From positions 1 to 34,934 of the IMG/VR virus record IMGVR_UViG_3300011257_000067: a stretch of 34,934 nt of DNA. One strand, 5' to 3'. Numbering within the stretch: the first letter of the stretch is position 1; each line of letters begins with the position of its first letter. The notes beneath the pieces are model-generated. The model saw nothing but the letters and a program-made list of their open reading frames with translations, was not told where the DNA came from and made no database searches. Origin of the DNA: a virus. A program made the position numbers and the translations under genes. Positions 1-7,663 of the stretch are shown here, piece by piece.

Positions 1-1185
1 TTATATTGCCGGGATTGCGTTTGCGGCTTTGGCTTGCGATACCTTCCTGGTGTTTAGGTATAACAGGGTGGTTTGTACTGAGTCGTGATCTGCTAATTGT
101 TGCACGCAGTATGGATCCTCACCGCGGAGCAATAATTCAGTAATCATTGTTGCTCTGAAACCGTGGTGAAACGGTTTAATATTGTCCAATCCGTTTGCTA
201 TATATACCGCTTTCATCGCAGTAGACAGGCTGTTTATATTCTTATACCAGGGCTGGCCAAGGCCATTATCTAAAAAGTATTTATGGCTGGCTGGGCGCTG
301 TGCTAAATCCTCTTTCAAGAACTCATACAGCGCATCATTAATGGGCTTGTTAGGCCATTTATTTTTCTTATTTTTCCAGTTCAGTTCGTCATTGTTCCGG
401 ATGCGGATAATTCGGTTTTTCAGGTCGATATGATCGAGGCGCAGCGACCAGATTGCACCCAGTCTTAACAGGCTGTTGGTTGCCAGTTTAAAGGCTCTGA
501 TTAAGTTCAGGGTGTGGCGTTTTTCTTTGTTGGTTTCTGCTGATTCGATGCGCTGGTCCAGGTATTCTCTGATTTTTATCAGGGCTGACAGGTCCAGTGT
601 GTCCATATCTTTGCGGGGCGCTGCGGCCCGTTTTAAATTGAATTGCCGCTCTATTAATTCGTTATCGTGGGCCCAGTTCAGAAACGCCTGCAGGTGGCGC
701 ATGTGTTTATTCTGGGTTGCCTTAGCGACTATCTGGCCGTTTTTACCAGGTCGCTCTGACAAGGCATTAAAAAACCGCATATTATATTCACGGTCAAAGT
801 CCATCAGCAGGTGATTGCCAACTGCGTCAAAGTATAAATTCAGACTCTGCGCGTAGGATTTATGGGTTTCGAGGCTGGATGATCGTTCAATTTCTGACAG
901 CCATAATTTAACCCCCTGTCTGACTGTCATTTTCAGCCGATCGCGGCGCTTTTGTTTTTTTAGTTCTTTCTGTTTTGCTGTGGCATTTCTTATCTCGTAT
1001 TCCTTCGCGTGATACAGCCTGACCAGGCGACCTGCTTGTTGATCCTTTGGTATTAGCTCCAGGGCTTCAATGCTGATCAGCTTGCGGCGGATGCCGCGGC
1101 GATCGCGTACAAACCCCGTTTCGTGATCGTGAGGAAACTCGCCGACCCAGTTTTTTCCAACCTTGAAAAACAGCCGTCTGGACAT
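1..1185 (-). CDS. int: Tyrosine-family phage integrase
   Basis: Site-specific recombinase that would integrate and excise the prophage DNA. The 394-residue protein has the tyrosine recombinase layout: a basic N-terminal arm-binding part (about 1-85, with a Lys/Arg-rich stretch at 66-84), a SAM-like core-binding domain (about 86-185) and a C-terminal catalytic domain. Catalytic residues visible are Arg241 (in LLRLGAIWSL), the His341-x-x-Arg344 box (HHGFRAT), His367 (LADHDS) and the nucleophile Tyr376 (LLYLNT). The stop codon occupies bases 1-3, so the gene is complete but touches the window edge. The attachment site, normally next to int, is outside the window. It lies just downstream of the repressor gene, 3 bases apart, suggesting one leftward transcript. 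Confidence 0.95.
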   Translation of the reverse strand: MSRRLFFKVGKNWVGEFPHDHETGFVRDRRGIRRKLISIEALELIPKDQQAGRLVRLYHAKEYEIRNATAKQKELKKQKRRDRLKMTVRQGVKLWLSEIERSSSLETHKSYAQSLNLYFDAVGNHLLMDFDREYNMRFFNALSERPGKNGQIVAKATQNKHMRHLQAFLNWAHDNELIERQFNLKRAAAPRKDMDTLDLSALIKIREYLDQRIESAETNKEKRHTLNLIRAFKLATNSLLRLGAIWSLRLDHIDLKNRIIRIRNNDELNWKNKKNKWPNKPINDALYEFLKEDLAQRPASHKYFLDNGLGQPWYKNINSLSTAMKAVYIANGLDNIKPFHHGFRATMITELLLRGEDPYCVQQLADHDSVQTTLLYLNTRKVSQAKAANAIPAI

Positions 1186-1188
1186 TGT

Positions 1189-1800
1189 TTAGAAACTCCC
1201 GTGCCAGACTCTGCGCCCGATGATATCCAGCTGCTGATAATCATCGTTTGATAAAACGTAGTCTTCATAATCCGGGCTTTCACTGCTGACTTTCACCTCT
1301 CCCGATAGCATGAATTGAACCCGTCTGATTAGTATTTGGCCGTTGATACGGATGGCATAAATACCGTCACCGGTTCGCCTGCTTTTATCGATCAGCAGAT
1401 CTGAATTGAGCGGCAATTTATCGCCCATCGAGTCATCGTTTATGGTGATAAAGCAGCAGCTTTCAGGATTTATCCCTTTAGATTTAAGTAGTTGGCTATT
1501 AAATAAAACCGGTGCCGGATGGTTTGTCTCGCCGGATATACGAGAGTATGTATCTTTGCTTGTTGTCGAACCATCGGCGTGCACATCACCTTCACCAGTG
1601 GCAAGCCATAGCAGACTTACTCCCCCAGCCCTTGCCATTGAGACTAACGGTTTAACTGTGGGTTGTGAGTCTGATTTTATATATCTGTTTATTTGAGAGG
1701 TTGTAACACCTGCTGCGGCAGCTAAAGCGCCACTTCCAATTTTTTGTTTTAAATACCCGACTCGGTCACCAAAACTCTTTGGTTCAAAAGCGTTACTCAT
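1189..1800 (-). CDS. CI-like prophage repressor (HTH plus S24 peptidase-like)
   Basis: Predicted lysogeny repressor of 203 residues. An XRE-type helix-turn-helix spans about residues 11-65 (AAAAGVTTSQINRYIKSDSQ followed by WLATGEG), and a LexA/CI-like S24 domain spans about 95-203. The nucleophile Ser124 is clear (DDSMGDKLP). The position of the usual catalytic lysine reads ILIRRVQ, giving Arg159, and no Ala-Gly or Cys-Gly cleavage pair is seen in the linker, so RecA-stimulated self-cleavage is uncertain. I chose the start at 1800 because a GGTGGA-like ribosome site precedes it and the HTH begins there. The open frame continues to 1890, but that extension overlaps the early promoter and operator. 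The gene diverges from the early operon. Confidence 0.88.
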   Translation of the reverse strand: MSNAFEPKSFGDRVGYLKQKIGSGALAAAAGVTTSQINRYIKSDSQPTVKPLVSMARAGGVSLLWLATGEGDVHADGSTTSKDTYSRISGETNHPAPVLFNSQLLKSKGINPESCCFITINDDSMGDKLPLNSDLLIDKSRRTGDGIYAIRINGQILIRRVQFMLSGEVKVSSESPDYEDYVLSNDDYQQLDIIGRRVWHGSF

Positions 1801-1838
1801 GAAGGTTCCACCCATTGATGAGAATCGCGCATTAATGC

Positions 1839-1866
1839 TTGACAAAGTACTAAATTCCCATATCAT
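1839..1866 (+). promoter_or_regulatory. Predicted early rightward promoter (PR-like)
   Basis: A perfect -35 box TTGACA (1839-1844) and a five-of-six -10 box TATCAT (1861-1866) are separated by 16 bases. The promoter points toward the HTH gene at 1997 and the primase-helicase, and lies just upstream of the leftward repressor start at 1800, as expected for a repressor-controlled lytic promoter. The boxes are seen directly; activity is inferred. Confidence 0.7.
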
Positions 1867-1876
1867 GCATATATGC
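1867..1876. promoter_or_regulatory. Candidate repressor operator
   Basis: The 10-base perfect palindrome GCATATATGC sits immediately after the -10 box of the early promoter, over the expected transcription start. A related TGATGCAT word follows at 1883-1890. Placement between two divergent regulator genes makes it a plausible operator for the S24-type repressor or the small HTH protein. AT-rich palindromes of this length can also arise by chance. Confidence 0.4.
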
Positions 1877-1996
1877 GCTAAATGATGCATTTATTTACAC
1901 TTAGTTACATATATTACCGTTACCGTGGTTCATATTAGCAATGTGTATGCGTCTGTCTAGCCTCCTGTGAATCAAAGTCACTTATAGGTGCTAAAA

Positions 1997-2242
1997 ATGT
2001 TCGATATCACTAAAGACAAGCTATACACCCTCGAAGAAGCCGCAGAGTTGGCCTGCATGACGCGGCAAAAGTTTGCTCAACTTCGCCGCGATGGCCTTGG
2101 CCCTCAAATCACCCTATTGGGTGGAAAAAAATTGATCTCCTCTACTGACTTCAATTATTGGGTAATCCAACTGAACCCGCACTTAACCTCCCGCGATTCG
2201 GTGGGCGAACATGCGCAGCAGGCTATTGCAGCAAACAGCTAA
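1997..2242 (+). CDS. Small helix-turn-helix DNA-binding protein (AlpA/excisionase-like)
   Basis: An 81-residue protein, first gene of the early rightward operon. Residues about 10-45 (YTLEEAAELACMTRQKFAQL, then RRDGLGPQ) look like the winged HTH found in AlpA, MerR-like and excisionase proteins, followed by a short beta-like wing (LLGGKKLIS). The start at 1997 has an AGGTG ribosome site 6 bases upstream; a GTG at 1988 is in frame but overlaps that site. By position opposite the repressor it could be a Cro or Cox/Xis equivalent (lytic switch or excision), but sequence alone does not decide which. Confidence 0.72.
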   Translation: MFDITKDKLYTLEEAAELACMTRQKFAQLRRDGLGPQITLLGGKKLISSTDFNYWVIQLNPHLTSRDSVGEHAQQAIAANS

Positions 2243-2262
2243 TTCAGTCAGGGATTACGACA

Positions 2263-4938
2263 ATGCAAAACCATGCGGTCAGCGATAGCGATATTGTTCA
2301 GGCATTACTGAACAACCCGCTGCTGAAGTTTCAAGACAAGGGCGAATACCTGCGAAAAGGTGAGTGCCCTGAATGTGGTCGAAATGAGCTCTATCTCAGA
2401 AAATCACAACCCTACCAGGTGGCGTGTTCACGTGAAGGTAATTGCGGTTATACCGAATCAACCCGCAACTTGGTGCCAGAGCTATTCAGCCAATATACCG
2501 AGCGTTTCCCAAAAACAGAGAGTGACCCTAATGCCACGGCCGATGCCTATCTGTCCCATAACAGGGGCTTTCCGATTATTAAGATGCGTGGCTGGTATGA
2601 GCAACATACCGAACGCTGGGAGATAGAGCCCGGAAAATATGAATACTGTGAAGGCATCCGTTTTTATCTCGATGCAGAGCGCACCCGGTACTGGTCACGC
2701 CTGATTGATCGAACAGGAAAAGAAGGCCATAAAGCGCACTTTGCGGGCAAGCGTAAGGCTGATAAAACCCTGTTTCGTGGGGATGCCTGGGCACCGCCGG
2801 GAATGGAGATCAACGACGGCGATAAAGTGTATATCGTCGAAGGCATCTTTCATGCGATCGCCTTCTGGGCTGCAGGCTTTAAAGCGATCGCCGCTTTCAG
2901 CTGCAACAACTTCCCGATCAATTTTATCAGTCAGTACAAAGGTAAACGGATTACCTGGTGTATCGCGCTGGATGAAGGTGAAGCCGGCCGTAAATACGCC
3001 CTTAAATTCACTGAACTGATGGCAGAGGCCAAAGAAAAATCACAGGTTTACTTGCCGCCGAATGCAGAAACCGACTGGGACGATCTATACCGTGCCGGCC
3101 AGTTGGTTCAAACAGAACTAAATGATTGTGAATATCGCGGAAAACTATTTTTAGCGAAGGATATTGCCAGTAAAGCATATCACTGGCACCTAAAAACTAA
3201 GCGCCGTTACGGCATCCTTGACCACAACAACCGTCTGTATGAAGTAAAGATCTCAAAAGATCTGGAATCAGCCCTGCAGGATAAAAACTGCGAACTGGAG
3301 TCAGGCGAAGGCCGCGAGGTTTTCCAACACAACATATTCACCGGCCTGATCAGCAACTGCCTTCCAACGTTTCTCTACATGGAACGCGACGAAGTGATGG
3401 ATGAACAGCGGTTTGTTTTTCGCTTTGATTACAGCAACGGCGCGGCCTCTGAGATTATCGCGCTGGATGGTAACAATATTGAAAGCCCTGCAGCCTTCAA
3501 TAAAGCGCTGCTAAACCGCACCCGTGGTGGCACCTTCGATGGTGGCGCCCAGGAATTCAAAAACCTGCGGGATAGCTGGTTAAACCGAAAAATGCTGATC
3601 GTCCAATCTAACCCGTTCATAGGATATGACGCTGACCTTAAAGCCTACATTTTTCCTAAGTTTGCGTTTTATCGTGGAAGAGATGTGGCATTAAACCCCC
3701 AGGGATATTTCCAGCTTGATGCAAAGCGCCTGGTAAAAGTCAGCAGCCCGGGTTTCAACCTGGTGAAGGGCGAACCCTTCAACCCCTCATGGTTTAACGA
3801 CTATCTGAAAGTATTTAACTGGCATGGCTTCGCTGCGCTGGCGTGGTGGACGGGTTCATATTTCTGCGAACAGATCCGCCGTAAGCAGAGCAGCTGGTGT
3901 TTCTTTGAGCTGACAGGGGAGCAGGGCGCGGGTAAGTCGACCATCCTGGAATTTCTCTGGAAGTTAACCGGCCGTGATGGCCACGAAGGATTCAACCCGG
4001 GTAAATCATCACAAGCCGGTCGCCGTCGGGCATTTAACCAGGGCGCGGGGCTGCCGGTGTGTCTGATTGAAGGCGATCGGGAAGAAACCGGCGATGCCAA
4101 AAAGGGCGGTTTTAACTTTGATGAACTGAAAGACCTCTACAACGGCCGTGCAACTGGCACGCTGGGGATCGCTAAGCGGGGCTATCAGACCGATGAGCCA
4201 TTATTCAAAGGATCTGTACTGTTTGCCCAGAACGCGACCGTAGACGCCTCTCAGGCGATGCTGGCGCGAATCGTACACAGCCATGTCACCAAAGAACATC
4301 ACACCCCGGGGATGCTGCCGCTGGCGCGAAAGTTTGAGCAATTCACTGCCAAAGAAGTCGGTGGCTATCTGTCTGCAGCGCTGACACAGGAAAAAGCCTG
4401 GATGGAAACCTACCTGGCAGAGTTTCAACGGGCAGAACAGGATCTCATCCACTGGGGCGAAGTTAAAGATCTGCGGATTATCAAATGTCATGCCCAGGTG
4501 TATGCCTCTGCTGTGGCGCTGTCGCTGTTGTTCCCTCAGATAAAACCTGAATTGCTGATCAGGTTTAAAGATTATCTCTGGGGGCGGGCAAAGAGCCGAC
4601 AGGGGCGCATGAGCAGCGATCATCCATTGGTTGAGCAGTTCTGGGATACCTACTTATATCTGAATGAACAACCGGTTAAGTCAGGCTTTTCATCCGGTGA
4701 CGAGTTTGACGACAGCGGAGAGCTGCTGAACCACTCAAATCAGCGATCAGAGGTGGCAGTAAACCTTAACCACTATCAGGAGATCTGTCGCAAGTTTGGC
4801 CAGGAATTCCCAGATCTGAAGATGCTGAAGAAGGTTTTACCCGGCAGCACACGTTTTAAGTTCCTTAGAACAGACAAAGTGAAGTCATCACGGGCCGGAA
4901 AGACGCTTCATTGCTGGGTTTTTAGTAAGCCAATTTGA
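2263..4938 (+). CDS. Phage primase-helicase (zinc ribbon, Toprim, P-loop NTPase)
   Basis: Replication protein of 891 residues. An N-terminal zinc ribbon has Cys35, Cys38, Cys55 and Cys61. A Toprim-like primase core follows, with the acidic VEG (Glu193) and ALDEGEAG (Asp237) motifs. The helicase part has a Walker A loop GEQGAGKST at 552-560 and a Walker B-like strand CLIEGDREE about 70 residues later. The C-terminal ~100 residues are basic and may bind DNA. The architecture is like phage primase-helicases of the P4 alpha type, which prime, unwind and bind origin iterons. Start at 2263 is preceded by AGGGA; the upstream in-frame extension overlaps the HTH gene. The repeat block immediately downstream is a natural candidate origin for it. 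Confidence 0.9.
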   Translation: MQNHAVSDSDIVQALLNNPLLKFQDKGEYLRKGECPECGRNELYLRKSQPYQVACSREGNCGYTESTRNLVPELFSQYTERFPKTESDPNATADAYLSHNRGFPIIKMRGWYEQHTERWEIEPGKYEYCEGIRFYLDAERTRYWSRLIDRTGKEGHKAHFAGKRKADKTLFRGDAWAPPGMEINDGDKVYIVEGIFHAIAFWAAGFKAIAAFSCNNFPINFISQYKGKRITWCIALDEGEAGRKYALKFTELMAEAKEKSQVYLPPNAETDWDDLYRAGQLVQTELNDCEYRGKLFLAKDIASKAYHWHLKTKRRYGILDHNNRLYEVKISKDLESALQDKNCELESGEGREVFQHNIFTGLISNCLPTFLYMERDEVMDEQRFVFRFDYSNGAASEIIALDGNNIESPAAFNKALLNRTRGGTFDGGAQEFKNLRDSWLNRKMLIVQSNPFIGYDADLKAYIFPKFAFYRGRDVALNPQGYFQLDAKRLVKVSSPGFNLVKGEPFNPSWFNDYLKVFNWHGFAALAWWTGSYFCEQIRRKQSSWCFFELTGEQGAGKSTILEFLWKLTGRDGHEGFNPGKSSQAGRRRAFNQGAGLPVCLIEGDREETGDAKKGGFNFDELKDLYNGRATGTLGIAKRGYQTDEPLFKGSVLFAQNATVDASQAMLARIVHSHVTKEHHTPGMLPLARKFEQFTAKEVGGYLSAALTQEKAWMETYLAEFQRAEQDLIHWGEVKDLRIIKCHAQVYASAVALSLLFPQIKPELLIRFKDYLWGRAKSRQGRMSSDHPLVEQFWDTYLYLNEQPVKSGFSSGDEFDDSGELLNHSNQRSEVAVNLNHYQEICRKFGQEFPDLKMLKKVLPGSTRFKFLRTDKVKSSRAGKTLHCWVFSKPI

Positions 4939-4997
4939 GTTTTTATAGAAATTTCAGCCACAAGGTCAGGGCTGAAACTGATGATTTTTTGAAATAA

Positions 4998-5035
4998 GAC
5001 AGGGGGGTGCGCAGAGAGGTAACTTTTGTAACCTT
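4998..5035 (+). repeat. Left arm of long inverted repeat
   Basis: Bases 5009-5035 are an exact reverse complement of 5278-5304 (27 of 27). The match continues outward through a G-run and a GACAG end to 4998, with small length differences in the G/C tract. The arm contains GGTAAC and GTAACC boxes. The segment is non-coding, starting 60 bases after the primase-helicase stop. Confidence 0.9.
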
Positions 5036-5295
5036 TGCTAATAAATAGGTTGATTCTTATTTAAATACAAAGAGTTATAAGAAATTCAGAAAGGTAACTT
5101 TGAGGTAACTTTTAAGTAACCTCGGTTACCTCAAAAAGTAACTTTTTAGGAAATCAAAAATTCCTTATAAATCAATCAGGTAACTTTTCAGGTTACCTCT
5201 GGTTACCTAAAAGTTACCTTTTGTCTGTTTTTCTCTATCCCTTGTAATCCGTGGCTTGTAGGCACCATCGCGGTGGCAAGGTTACAAAAGTTACC
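5018..5295. other. Iteron-like cluster, candidate replication origin
   Basis: The 405-base gap 4939-5344 has no gene. It carries 13 copies of the word GTAAC or its complement GTTAC: forward at 5019, 5028, 5094, 5105, 5116, 5138 and 5180; reverse at 5125, 5192, 5202, 5212, 5281 and 5290. Most extend to GGTAACTTTT or its complement. Local palindromes include GTAACC-TC-GGTTAC at 5116-5129 and AAAAAGT-A-ACTTTTT at 5133-5147. The spacer is AT-rich. Dense iterons beside a primase-helicase resemble ori or crr of phage P4, where the alpha protein binds repeated motifs. Origin function is inferred; an autoregulatory site or a small mobile element is possible. Confidence 0.65.
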
Positions 5296-5318
5296 TCTCT
5301 GCGCCCCCCCCCTCTGTC
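5278..5318 (-). repeat. Right arm of long inverted repeat
   Basis: Reverse-complement partner of the left arm at 4998-5035: 5278-5304 match exactly and the outer end finishes in a nine-base C run and TCTGTC. Together the arms bracket a 321-base element. No obvious target-site duplication flanks it, which argues against a recently inserted miniature transposon. It ends 26 bases before the next gene. Confidence 0.9.
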
Positions 5319-5344
5319 AACATTGAAAGAGCGGAGGTTATCAA

Positions 5345-5644
5345 ATGTCAGATTCCAGCCCTAAGTTTCGCCAGGAATGCTTAGCCCGGCATCTGTTAAG
5401 CAGCACCCAGAGCCGCCGGGATTATTTTGAAAAGAACCCTAAACAGGTTGATCTGATGGTTGATCTGATGCGTCAGGAACAAGCCAGAAGACTGGCAAAA
5501 ATGACACATGATGAACGTGAAGAATGGTACAGCCGCCAACACTTGGCGGCGCGTGACAATAAAAATCGACAGCGCTATCTGGTCGACATAACCCAGCGCT
5601 TAGAGTCGCTAACACAAGAAGGAAAAACCAATGAGCAGAAATAA
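5345..5644 (+). CDS. Small phage protein of unknown function
   Basis: A 99-residue, strongly charged and helical protein with a GGAGG ribosome site at 5333-5337. The N-terminal FRQECLARHLLSS and later RRDYFEKNP recall small phage proteins that begin with an E-C-x-A-R-x-L motif (DUF7696-like), but I am not sure of that match. It is the first gene after the origin-like repeats and starts a tightly packed operon; its 3' end overlaps the next gene by 14 bases. No catalytic residues are evident. Confidence 0.7.
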   Translation: MSDSSPKFRQECLARHLLSSTQSRRDYFEKNPKQVDLMVDLMRQEQARRLAKMTHDEREEWYSRQHLAARDNKNRQRYLVDITQRLESLTQEGKTNEQK

Positions 5645-5825
5645 AAGTCAGGTCACCGAACGGGTAAACGCCCTTCAGGCGAGGGTTGAGGATTTAACGC
5701 CAGAACAGCAGCAGGACTTTCTTAAAATATTGTTCAGCCATGCCCGTGCCACGGTGGTTTATCACCCGCAGCACATCTGGAACACCTGCAATTTGATGGA
5801 AATGACACTCGATGTCGTGAAGTAA
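5631..5825 (+). CDS. Small phage protein of unknown function
   Basis: A 64-residue protein with an AAGGA ribosome site and a 14-base overlap with the upstream gene, suggesting translational coupling. The first half (ERVNALQARVEDLTPEQQQD) is predicted to be helical; the rest has single His, Trp and Cys residues with no recognised motif. Not recognised. Confidence 0.65.
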   Translation: MSRNKSQVTERVNALQARVEDLTPEQQQDFLKILFSHARATVVYHPQHIWNTCNLMEMTLDVVK

Positions 5826-5892
5826 AAACGAAGGTGCTGACCGCTACCACCGCCAAGTACCAGCGGCCAGCCATTCACTAAGGAGAAAGGAA

Positions 5893-6063
5893 ATGTCGAT
5901 ACATACCGTTACACACATAGCAAATATTGAACAGAGCAATAGTACCGAGATCGGTACCGTTCTGGCAATCGCCTTGCTACAGACAATCCCCGCTGAAAAA
6001 TGGCAGCGCCTGGAACGTCGCATCAAAAACCGTCAGCAGCAAACTGCAATCAAAGGACAGTAA
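5893..6063 (+). CDS. Very small phage protein of unknown function
   Basis: A 56-residue frame (beginning MSIHTVTHIANIEQ, ending TAIKGQ) preceded by a strong AGGAGAAAGG ribosome site at 5881-5890 and followed by the next start after 2 bases. The middle reads like a short amphipathic helix (GTVLAIALLQTIPAEKWQRL) with a basic C-terminus RRIKNRQQQ. Its spacing within the operon and its ribosome site support it as real. Function unknown. Confidence 0.6.
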   Translation: MSIHTVTHIANIEQSNSTEIGTVLAIALLQTIPAEKWQRLERRIKNRQQQTAIKGQ

Positions 6064-6065
6064 TC

Positions 6066-6986
6066 ATGCAAACTCACACTATTCGCATGGCCCCCAATGG
6101 CGCCGCCGTATTCGCTGGCGGTGTCAGCCTGGCAGAACAGATAGAACGTCTGGAACTATTTGAAAACCTGCATCGCCAGATTCACACCCTGAATCAGCAG
6201 GTTAGTTCTTTAAACAGTTCGCATCAGCAGCAGCTGGACGCGCTTAAAACCATGACAGATGAGCAGCTGCAGGCGCAACGCACTAAATTTGCCATGGCTC
6301 TGGAAGCTGTTGAGGTCAATAGCGCCCGGGATGATGACCGCCTGAACACCCTGCAGCACTACGCCGATCAGTTGGCGGCAGCGGGTGACCAGCTGGCGAA
6401 TGATAAAGATCGCCTGCAGGCAGAACTGAACGCGCTGCAGGTGCAACTGAAAACCAGCCTCCGCACCACGGATAACGCCCAACAGCAGCAGCGCGAACTG
6501 GACGCCGAGGTTAAACAGCTTCGGGCACTCAACCCCGAACGACTGGCAAAACAGGTGAAAGAGCTGCAGAAGGCCAACAAAGAGAAAACCGCTGCGGCGA
6601 CACTGCTGCGTAAACAGTGCCGGCAGCTGCAGAAAGAGAACCAGGACAAATCACTAACCATTCTGAAACTCGACACAGCGCTGGAAAAAGCCTGCAAAGA
6701 CTTCAACGAGAAACACCGCATCGAACCACTGGAAATACTAGATCTGGGCAATGCCGGTGTGTGGGAGATCTACGGGCATGACAAGGTAAACCGCTATGAC
6801 GTTCTGGACCAGAAAAACAACGTCAGCCTGGGACTGGAAGTGGCTGAAGGTCGGTTGATCATCCCGGAAGTGCGAACCGTGCCCGCCGCAGTAACGAAAA
6901 ACATTATCGACCGCGCCGGCCGCTACGAAAAAACTATGGCCGAGATCGCCCGCGGCAAACAATCCACTACAAGCAAGGAGGCATAA
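6066..6986 (+). CDS. Long coiled-coil protein of unknown function
   Basis: A 306-residue protein. Residues about 15-225 are an almost unbroken heptad-rich coiled coil, very rich in Gln, Leu, Ala and Lys, with a globular C-terminus of about 80 residues (beginning EPLEILDLGNAGVWEIYG). I chose ATG 6066 because the preceding small gene stops 3 bases upstream and an AAGGA site lies nearby; the open frame extends to 6000 inside that gene. It is followed after 3 bases by csrA. Coiled-coil length suggests a scaffold or DNA/membrane-organising role, but nothing identifies it. Confidence 0.78.
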   Translation: MQTHTIRMAPNGAAVFAGGVSLAEQIERLELFENLHRQIHTLNQQVSSLNSSHQQQLDALKTMTDEQLQAQRTKFAMALEAVEVNSARDDDRLNTLQHYADQLAAAGDQLANDKDRLQAELNALQVQLKTSLRTTDNAQQQQRELDAEVKQLRALNPERLAKQVKELQKANKEKTAAATLLRKQCRQLQKENQDKSLTILKLDTALEKACKDFNEKHRIEPLEILDLGNAGVWEIYGHDKVNRYDVLDQKNNVSLGLEVAEGRLIIPEVRTVPAAVTKNIIDRAGRYEKTMAEIARGKQSTTSKEA

Positions 6987-6989
6987 GCC

Positions 6990-7277
6990 ATGTTGATATT
7001 AACTCGTCGAGTAAGTGAAACCCTGATCATCGGTAGTGAAGAGGTCACCGTCACCGTGTTGGGCGTCAAGGGCAACCAGGTACGCATCGGTATCGATGCC
7101 CCTAAAGATGTGCAGGTGCACCGTAAGGAGATCTGGCAGCGCATTCAGGATGAGAAGAAAAAACCGCTCAACATCGGTATTGATATGGCAAAGCCCGGCA
7201 GCGATAAGTCCGTCCGTTTTGTACTCACTGAGGCCGGTTCTGCAGCGCTGGATAACGGAAATGAGGTGCAATCATGA
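6990..7277 (+). CDS. csrA: Phage-encoded CsrA-like RNA-binding regulator
   Basis: Homologue of the post-transcriptional regulator CsrA, which binds GGA in mRNA leader loops and controls translation. Residues 1-57 keep the canonical sequence: [15 protein letters not shown], then [19 protein letters not shown] and VHRKEI, including Leu4, Thr5, Arg6, Arg7 and the RNA-contacting Arg45. Cellular CsrA has about 61 residues; this one has 95, with a 35-residue tail ([14 protein letters not shown]). A very good AAGGAGG ribosome site is present and the gene sits inside the early operon, sharing an ATGA with the next gene. It could reprogramme host carbon or motility mRNAs or time phage genes; target is unknown. 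Confidence 0.93.
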   Translation: MLILTRRVSETLIIGSEEVTVTVLGVKGNQVRIGIDAPKDVQVHRKEIWQRIQDEKKKPLNIGIDMAKPGSDKSVRFVLTEAGSAALDNGNEVQS

Positions 7278-7663
7278 GTCAGCAAATTTACGCCACCATC
7301 CGCCCGGGCACCAAGTACGAAAATCAGTGCACCGGTAAGGCTTTTCCTGTTGCGTTTGTGCCCTCTCATGATGCCTTTTCTTGGAAAGGTGGCCCCGGAG
7401 GACAGTACCGGCACAGCGATCTTCAGCTGTGGTTTAAGGGTGAGAATGGACAGATGTCACCTATCCCTCTGATGCATGTCACAGAGGGTATACAGCTGAT
7501 CGATATTATCCTGAAAGGCTGGGAAGACAGCGCCATCACCGGGAACATCTACCCTGAATGGATGGCAACCTACGGCGATGAACTCATCGATCGCATTAAG
7601 AAGCTGCAGACAAAATCTGCGGAGACTTACCCTGATGAAGATGAAGAGGAGACCTGGGGATGA
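7274..7663 (+). CDS. Phage protein of unknown function
   Basis: A 129-residue acidic protein that overlaps csrA by 4 bases (ATGA) and the next gene by 4 bases. The N-terminal half is beta-rich with many Gly and Pro ([20 protein letters not shown]); the C-terminus ends in an acidic run DEDEEETWG. No known motif. Coupling to csrA could mean a functional link, but coupling is general in this operon. Confidence 0.7.
   Translation: MSQQIYATIRPGTKYENQCTGKAFPVAFVPSHDAFSWKGGPGGQYRHSDLQLWFKGENGQMSPIPLMHVTEGIQLIDIILKGWEDSAITGNIYPEWMATYGDELIDRIKKLQTKSAETYPDEDEEETWG

Noticed and set aside
1801-1890. Longer N-terminus for the S24 repressor (start at 1890)
   Set aside because: It would lie over the near-consensus early promoter and operator, has no ribosome site, and the added residues do not look like part of an HTH domain.
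5018-5295. CRISPR array
   Set aside because: The repeated words are only 5-10 bases, occur in both orientations and have irregular spacing; there are no unique spacers or cas genes.
4998-5318. Miniature transposable element
   Set aside because: The inverted arms fit, but I find no target-site duplication, and iteron density and position after a primase-helicase favour an origin. Kept only as an alternative.
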